Source of the DNA: Smittia aterrima
Taxonomy: Eukaryota; Arthropoda; Insecta; Diptera; Chironomidae
NCBI GenBank assembly: GCA_033063855.1
Contig: CP093830.1
Coordinates: 4,712,854 to 4,776,853, forward strand
Direction: 5' to 3'
Length of the DNA stretch: 64,000 bases
A program made the translations under genes and the position numbers. The notes below the pieces were generated by a model. The model ran no database searches. It was not told the DNA's origin and saw only the letters and a list, made by a program, of their open reading frames with translations. Below, piece after piece: positions 57,401 through 64,000 of this stretch (position 1 is its first letter; each line of letters starts with the position of its first letter).

Positions 57401-60400
57401 GCCGCTCGACGAGAGCAACACAAACTGCTGCTGCTCCTTTTCATGCTTTTTTTTCTCGTTTCATTGTTTCAATTGAATTAAATCAACACTGGATAGAGTG
57501 AAAAAAGAATCATAAAAATTACTCTCGACCCGGTTGTGTGTCAATTGAGTAAATGACAATTGCAGCATTTGCCGCCGTGAATCGTGACGAGTATGATGGA
57601 AAACAAAAATAAATCACTCAATTAAAGACAAAAGAAGAGACAAAGTAACAGAAATGTTGAGAGTAGGAGAATACAAACAAACAAATTATTGTTAGCGAGT
57701 GAAAAGCATAAAGAAATTCAGTTCATAATTGAGATTCATCTGTGAATGATGGAGGTAGCTGAACAAAAGCTTTCCATTCCAATCAGTTTCGTGGGATCTT
57801 TCCTAAGAGCTCGTCATAACTTTTTTTATGTGCAACAAGCTCGCTTTTGAACAGCACTGATGACAGACTCCCGCATCACTCGAAGAGAATTTCTTTTATG
57901 AGCGCTAACAAAAGCTGCTGAAAAGCTTTCACGTCAAGTGGAAAGGCAGCACTAGCAAAGCATTGTAAGAAAGCTTCCTGTGAACTACTGGACGAGAGTA
58001 CTAAGCGATGTAAACGTAAATAATTAAATCGTTCGTGAAACATTTCATATGTGTGTCTATGAAAATAAGAAGAAAGCAGAAAAAATAAAAAATGAACAAC
58101 AAATAAGCATGAGAATTATTTAAATGGAAATTTGTTTTATTCACTCATAAATCTTCGTTGTCGTGAGCGCTGACTTTGAACTCTAACTTTCCCTTTCAAG
58201 AGACTTTTACACAGTTGAGAAAAGGGTTTTCCGCTCAGATCTTTCATTTCATCTTGAATACTTACGTAATTAATGGACCGTCTCCTTCCCATCCCCGAAA
58301 TCAGAGAATCTCAAGATAAATTTAATTAAATTAATTTGTTGAAATTGAGGTAAAGGAATTCTCATCATTTCTACTTTTAATCTTAAGCTTTCTCCTCTTT
58401 CCTTTTGCCTCATAAGCATCGATGCTTCTACTTTCTTTTACGGCTGCAATCAGTCGCTCCAGATGATGAAACATCGTGCTTTTCCATCTAATTTAACTGT
58501 CATCATCATTATCCGTCATCGTCGTCGTTGCTTTAATGTTACTTGTTTTGCCCTGAGATGTTGAGATGTAAACTTTGAGCAAGAGAAAAAGGAAAAAGGT
58601 TTAATTTGTGTGCTCTCAATCTTCAAGGTGATCTAAAGTATGGAAAGGTGCTGCCTTCAAGCATTCCATTATCCTCGAAAACAATAAAGATAAACACGAA
58701 AAATATCTTCGTAGCTGCTCAGAGCGAGAGAGAGAGAAGTGAGATCTTACTTTTGTCTGTCCACGCAATTTGCGACTAGCGACGTTCAAAAGAATAAGAG
58801 AAAGCAATTATTCCGTTTGATATGTGACGGATGGTAATGGGGGAGCAGCGAGAGTGCTTTCATTACAGGGGAATATCAGCAAGCTCTGAAATGATGTTTT
58901 GTGTTGACTGACACAGGTTCATTTTATTCTCTTCCTCGCTCAACTGACTTGTGGCAGTTTGTAGAGAAGCCAATTATCGTAGGTATCTCGTTTGTTCGTG
59001 GCTCAATGCTTCGGTGATGCTGCTAACGCTTTAAGGGACAGCGATGATGTTGGGTCGTCATTTAAAAAAGATCTTCATTGAATTCACACACAGTCATCAA
59101 ACTCTCGTTGGTTTGTTTCAGAGAACGAATGAATTTCTTCACTTGGGATGTCATCATCGCGATTCCCCGTTCACGGATTCACCTTTTCCTCTCTCTCATG
59201 CTCACTCCCCCTTCTGATGTTTATTGCGGGTACAGAGAACATTTTATTATCATTCTTCACATAACGCGAGGCTGGCGAGCTGAGAAGCTTCTTTATTTTC
59301 ATTCTGTAATCAGTTGCAATCGACGACTGACGGTGATAAGACGCTCCTCCCTCGTGGGAATTGAAAAGTAACGAGCGGTTCAGCTTCTGTGGATTTTTAC
59401 TGAAAAGTGTGTGCTAGATGGGAGAATAATTGAAAGAAGTGGAAAAGAATGAAAATTTTGTGAGAGGCGAAGAAGAAGAGATTTTTTTCGGAAGTGATTC
59501 GGAACGAGAAGAAAATTAAGTTTGTGCGGATTTTAAAACGATTGAGAGAGATGTAAGGACAAAAGTTTTCTGATATCGTGAACATGAAATCGCAGCTGAG
59601 AGATCTTGAAATGATTCACTTCGACTCAATTGAATTAATTCAGTGGCTTTGCTCACGACAGCCGGAAGACGATCGTTGAATCATCATCTTGCCATTCACT
59701 TAACGGAGTCAAGCTGTCTTCCCTAGCACGATATGCGAGTGTGTGTCGACAGATAACGAAATCGTTAACGTTTCAATTCGGATGCGATGCAGTGCCAAAA
59801 TACGACGATAGAGTAAAATCGAAATGATTCATGAAATTGCTTCCGCTGTGCTATGCACTGAACTTCAATTTATCGAATTGCTCGAAGCTGCTGCACAATT
59901 GAAAAAACATCAATCGTCGTCGTGTGGCCATGTGCTGCTGTAGCGCGATTGAAGAAGTTTTTTCTTCGAGCAAAAATATCTCGATCAAACGCGAGTAACT
60001 ATTATCGTTATTTAATTACCAGCAATGCCGAGAGCAAATGCACAATTCAACCCCGCAACCGTCAATTAAACTGCTACATGCAGCGGACAAAAGCTTTCAC
60101 GAAATTTACGAAAAACTTTGTAGCGCAATGAATTCCATTTTAAATTTATTTATTAATGAGAAACAAATTAATGGAAAAACTATTTTGTTAGATCTCAGGT
60201 TTCAATTTATTTTAAAACTCTCGAGATTCAACTATTTAAAGAATGTCCCATCGACAACGACTCAATTATGCTCGCAAGATAGAAAAGTTTTTTTCTGCAA
60301 TCGTTCAACGCTACGATTCATAAATATTTTATCAAAGAAAGTGCTTCGATTGAATTCATCGAGGAAAAACTTTTCTACTTTTGTGCTCTCATTCAAACAG

Positions 60401-62785
60401 CTCGATATCAGTTTCGGGTCGTCCCGTTCCGAGCTTCATATCTTCGTAGAGAAGAGTCGAAAAGAAATTAAAGCAAGTTTCTCATCGGAAATTCATTTAA
60501 AAAGGAAAACGAGGAGAAAAAAACTTTCTACGCTCGTTTCGAATATCAGGACGAGAAGAGTTGGGCTCATCTTTCTACCATTAATGGGTTAAAAGTTTTT
60601 TTTCGTTTTTTTTTCAACTCGCTCCCTTTACATCTTCCACCTTCAGCTTCGCTCGTTTACTGTAAAACAGCAAAACTTTTACAACGCAAACGTCGCTTCC
60701 ATTCGTCCTGATTTGATTTACATTTTGTTATCATCCTCTGTCTCTGTTGGAAGAATTGAATTGCAATCAAAATTCATGGGACGGAAGGATAGAATTTGCT
60801 TTGGTCCATAGCAAAATCCCTTAGAGTGCTTTCGGAGCTATTTTTAGAGCTTTTTTTAGTTTCAAACTTGATCTAGGGAATAAAGAGGCTTAGTGTCTGA
60901 TTAAAACTCCTTGTGACTGATATACTGGAAGCTAAAGGTTTGAGGCTCACAGAAGCAGAACAAATGCTCAGAAATTGCTTTCGGGAGAGAAGGAAGGAAA
61001 CAATTATAATGCTCTAAAGTTAAAACTCTTCGTCAAACGAGATTTCTTTCTTTTGATTTCTGACCTCAAGGTGAATTTCTGTGCTGCCACTTCCACCCCA
61101 TCATTTTCCATAACAATATTCCCATTGTGTCGACTTTCCTTCAAGAAAAGAATAAAACTTTTGCCTTCTCGAATGGTTATTGGATATTCATGATCTGATA
61201 TCTGAAGAGAAATTGTAACTGTGATAGGCTGAATAATTCCCTTAGGTCACGAAAACTTTTCATCTCACCGGACGACAAAACCTCCTATTGTTGTCGCAAT
61301 GAAAAACAATCCTTGGTCGTTGCTTGTTTACCCTGCAAGTTTTATTTGAAAAGTCATTGAACGACAATAAAAGAATCGGGCGACCAGACGATTCACAGAA
61401 TTTAAATTCTTTGCTTAATGGATAGACAATTGTTGGCCGAAGAATGTCTCCTTAGTGTGTGCATGGCATTTGAATTTTTCCTGTTTTCATCAGAGAACAA
61501 TATTTTCTTTTTGATAATTTTTTTGGGGAAACTTTCTTGTCTTCTTCGTTTTCCCTCGTGAACGTGGCTCCAGTCAAATGGAAACGAAATAAGATAAAAA
61601 GACAATAAAGGAATGAAAAGAGACTTCCCGATGTAATTTTCATTTAAACTTTCTTTTGGCGAATGTCGATGGATCAATTTCCCTTTCCCAAACCGCTGCA
61701 CACATTGAAGCCTCAGGGCGACGAGAGAGAAGGAAAAGAAACATTTCTTTTTGCTCTTCATTTACATTTCATTTTGACCAACTTCATCGTTTTTGATAAT
61801 TCTTTAAAGTGAAGTGAATAGGAAACGAAAAGTTGGGAAAGCCTCAGAAAGAAATTAATTTTCTTTTGGTTTCTTTTCCACCTCAATGGGCTGGAACTTT
61901 TCTGGCCGATGGCTTCTCAGCATCACATTTCCCTTTACCTTTTATCTGGTTATGACATTTCCCCTCGATTCTTGTCGGTAGCATCTCGAGTGGCAAATTT
62001 CTTTCCGTTCTCATTTGAAAGTTTCATCCTTCTGCTGAAGCTCTGAACCGCAGGCTTATAAACATTTTCCTTCTTTTTCTTCTTCGTGTCTCCCCTTCTT
62101 CGTTTTGTTCTACGGGCATCGAAAATCTTGGCCAGGAATAACACGCAACAAATTGACAAATCGATTGCGAATCTCTTTCTCTTAATCAGAGATTTCCGGT
62201 CAACGACGTTTCGTGTGTTTAGTTTGATGTTGAGAAGCCAAGTGGAGATGAGCGTGAGAGGAAATTGACAGACCAGCTGTCGTGGGCTTGGATCACGTAA
62301 TTGTTTGCACTTATAATCGTGCGATGGCTATTTATATCTAGATATCCGTTCCCCCCCTCGTCTCAAATGTATCATTGCTGATTGTTCACTGCGCTCGATT
62401 ATAGTTCCGGTGTTAAATGAAACTGTAATTTAACGTTGCTCGCTGCTGATTTTATTGGCTTAAATCTGTTGGATAATGGAGGCGATATTGATACCGAGAA
62501 CGAATGTGTATCTTCTCCCATCCGGCGCTTTTTCATGCCTTTCGTTGTCCCGCAATTCTATTTCGGATGATAAACGCAGAGATTTTGTTTTACTCTCCAT
62601 TTATCCACTTAAGCTGTCCTCGCGCTCGAACGATTCCGACCGGATGTCGATTTGATTGTCTGACTGTTTCGTGTATTTTTGTTCGTAGAAAACGAGAAGA
62701 AGATTCGTCAACGGGGGGCAGAGAAAACTAGGTTTCTAAGCCAGCCACACGCAGTCCTACGATAAGAAGTGTTCATTTAGTGAAT
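51427..62785. other. Large non-coding region between the receptor and the GABA transporter
   Basis: About 11.4 kb with no supported gene. It contains GAGA-type tracts (53170-53183 and 58726-58737), a GAT/CAT-rich stretch near 58501, TTATTA runs near 52205, and alternating purine- and pyrimidine-rich blocks. The longest open frame with an ATG is 60038-60592 (184 residues, unrecognised, biased to Lys, Ser, Phe and Leu). Two frames of similar length lack an ATG start. The distal part probably holds the promoter and 5' leader of the GABA transporter; an acceptor-like CACGCAG ends at 62752, 33 bases before its ATG. Confidence 0.5.
53170..53183 (+). promoter_or_regulatory. GAGA tract
   Basis: Seven GA units in a row, a potential GAGA-factor site. 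A similar tract is at 58726-58737. Only the sequence itself supports this. Confidence 0.35.
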
Positions 62786-64000
62786 ATGTCGGGTGATTCA
62801 GACGATGTCGAGTTGCGTCACAAGAGTGGTGAGAGCCTCGAGCTGCAAACGAGCTCGACAACAGCTCAATCCACAACCGTAGCGGTAATGAGACTCATTC
62901 TCATTTTGTCGTCCACTTTATCACGAAAGCTTTCTCCTTCTTCTGTCCACAGATAAGAAACACAAAGACAGACGACGACGATCCGTTAGAGCGAGGCTCA
63001 TGGGGCAGCAAATTAGACTTTATCCTTTCAGTCGTAGGTCTCGCGATTGGTCTTGGTAACGTGTGGCGTTTTCCCTATTTGTGTTACAAAAATGGCGGCG
63101 GCGCTTTCCTTATACCATACTTCATCACACTTATTCTCGCGGGCATCCCAATGTTCTTTATGGAGTTGGCCCTCGGGCAAATGCTTACCATTGGAGGCCT
63201 TGGGGTTTTCAAGATAGCTCCAATCTTCAAAGGTAAATTTTGTCATTTCCTTTTTTTTTTGAATAAAACTTATTTTCTTTTGAATTGAATTACAAGGAAT
63301 TGGATATGCTGCTGCTGTCATGTCGTGTTGGATGAATGTTTACTACATTGTCATCCTGGCATGGGCAATCTTTTACTTCTTCATGTCGATGCGGGCAAAA
63401 CTTCCGTGGAGCACATGCGACAATGTTTGGAACACAATCACTTGCGTCAATCCTTATCTTCGTAAGGAAATTTGTTTCAACCAACGTGTCCCGGGACAAT
63501 TCTTGACAAATGGAAGTGCAGTCGTTGCAAGGGTTTGCACAGTTGCTGGAAGAAATATTTCAGTTTCGCAAGTAACCGATCCTGTCAAAGAGTTCTGGGA
63601 GTGAGTAGAGAAAGAGAGATACTTTTGATGTAATTATTTATTTTCTTCTTCGTTTCTCTATAGACGTCGCGCTTTACAGATCTCGAGCGGAATCGAGGAA
63701 GTCGGAAACGTTCGTTGGGAATTGGCCGGAACCCTTTTGCTTGTGTGGATAATCTGCTACTTCTGTATCTGGAAAGGAGTTCGTTGGACTGGCAAGGTAT
63801 GCTCAATTAACTCAATGCAAATTACAAGCTTTCTTACTTTTTTTTACTCTTCAATTAGGTCGTTTACTTCACTGCACTCTTCCCCTACGTTCTACTCACG
63901 ATTCTCTTATTCAGAGGCATCACATTGCCAGGAGCAATGGAGGGAATTAAATTTTACATAACACCGAACCTTTCGAAGCTGAGAGAGTCTGATGTGTGGA
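62786..64000 (+). CDS. Gat: Sodium/chloride-dependent GABA transporter (SLC6), 5' part, runs off the right edge
   Basis: Plasma-membrane neurotransmitter symporter that clears GABA, mainly from glia in insects. Exons 62786-62884, 62953-63232, 63297-63600, 63664-63796 and 63859 to the edge, all in phase. The N-terminal tail is acidic and Ser/Thr-rich. TM1 carries the SLC6 sodium/substrate signature GLAIGLGNVWRFPYLCYKNGG, TM2 ELALGQMLTIGG, TM3 MNVYYIVILAWAIFYFF. The extracellular loop 2 has a Cys pair (TCDNVWNTITC) and NGS and NIS glycosylation sites. TM4-5 follow (LLVWIICYFCIWKGVRWTGK, VVYFTALFPYVLLTILLFRG), ending near GITLPGAMEGIKFYITP. These blocks match GAT-type transporters more closely than glycine, serotonin or dopamine transporters. 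The remaining TMs lie outside the window. Confidence 0.95.

Noticed and set aside
1..64000. Transposons, tRNA/rRNA genes, CRISPR arrays, viral insertions
   Set aside because: I looked for transposase or reverse-transcriptase motifs, terminal repeats, tRNA B-box patterns and regularly spaced repeats and found none convincing. CRISPR is not expected in an insect nuclear genome.

Overview
The window is nuclear DNA from an insect, almost certainly a dipteran and probably a nematoceran (midge- or mosquito-like) with a compact genome. The evidence is protein-level: an apolipophorin precursor, a pickpocket channel, a dipteran-type vitelline membrane protein pair, a mangetout-type metabotropic receptor and an insect GABA transporter. 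It is AT-rich, most introns are 50-70 bp with GT-AG ends, and polyadenylation signals sit close behind stop codons. I could not fix the species from sequence alone. All gene models below were built by reading splice sites by eye. The complete multi-exon models sum to whole codons, which supports the joins.

Left block (1-25.4 kb) is gene-dense. On the minus strand are the 5' part of coatomer beta' (COPB2) and, only 109 bp upstream of its start codon, a 1,928-residue polydom/SVEP1-like extracellular protein (vWA, sushi, HYR, GCC2/EGF and pentraxin modules). Then come, on the plus strand, a zinc-finger protein with two SUMO-interaction-like motifs, a tandem pair of single-domain Kunitz proteins created by a segmental duplication, a DNAJC7-like TPR protein without a J domain, and a small basic ORF. 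A minus-strand CYP3-clan P450 is divergent from RPF2 (ribosome biogenesis), followed by OLA1 (Obg-like ATPase) and a pickpocket (DEG/ENaC) subunit.

From 22.5 to 26.4 kb lies a group with a possible ovary/egg theme: a tiny secreted-looking twin-CX9C protein, two vitelline membrane proteins that are nearly identical in their 5' halves, and a Gtsf1/asterix-like CHHC protein of the piRNA pathway. From 27.2 to 38.7 kb is the complete apolipophorin gene (3,328 residues, furin site near residue 715), with a clear TATA plus initiator promoter.

The right half is mostly non-coding. A 7.4-kb gap precedes a class C receptor at 46.2-51.2 kb that looks like mXR/mangetout: it keeps residues for the amino-acid backbone but has Leu where glutamate receptors have the distal-carboxylate Lys. 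An 11.4-kb gap then precedes the 5' part of a GABA transporter (SLC6) that runs off the right edge. These gaps hold TATA candidates, GAGA tracts, one GC-rich exon-like island and a few unexplained open frames. I saw no transposon, tRNA, rRNA or viral insertion. No clearly new multi-gene system was found. The most novel-looking items are the secreted twin-CX9C peptide, the duplicated Kunitz locus, the tandem SIM-like repeats and the exon-like island.
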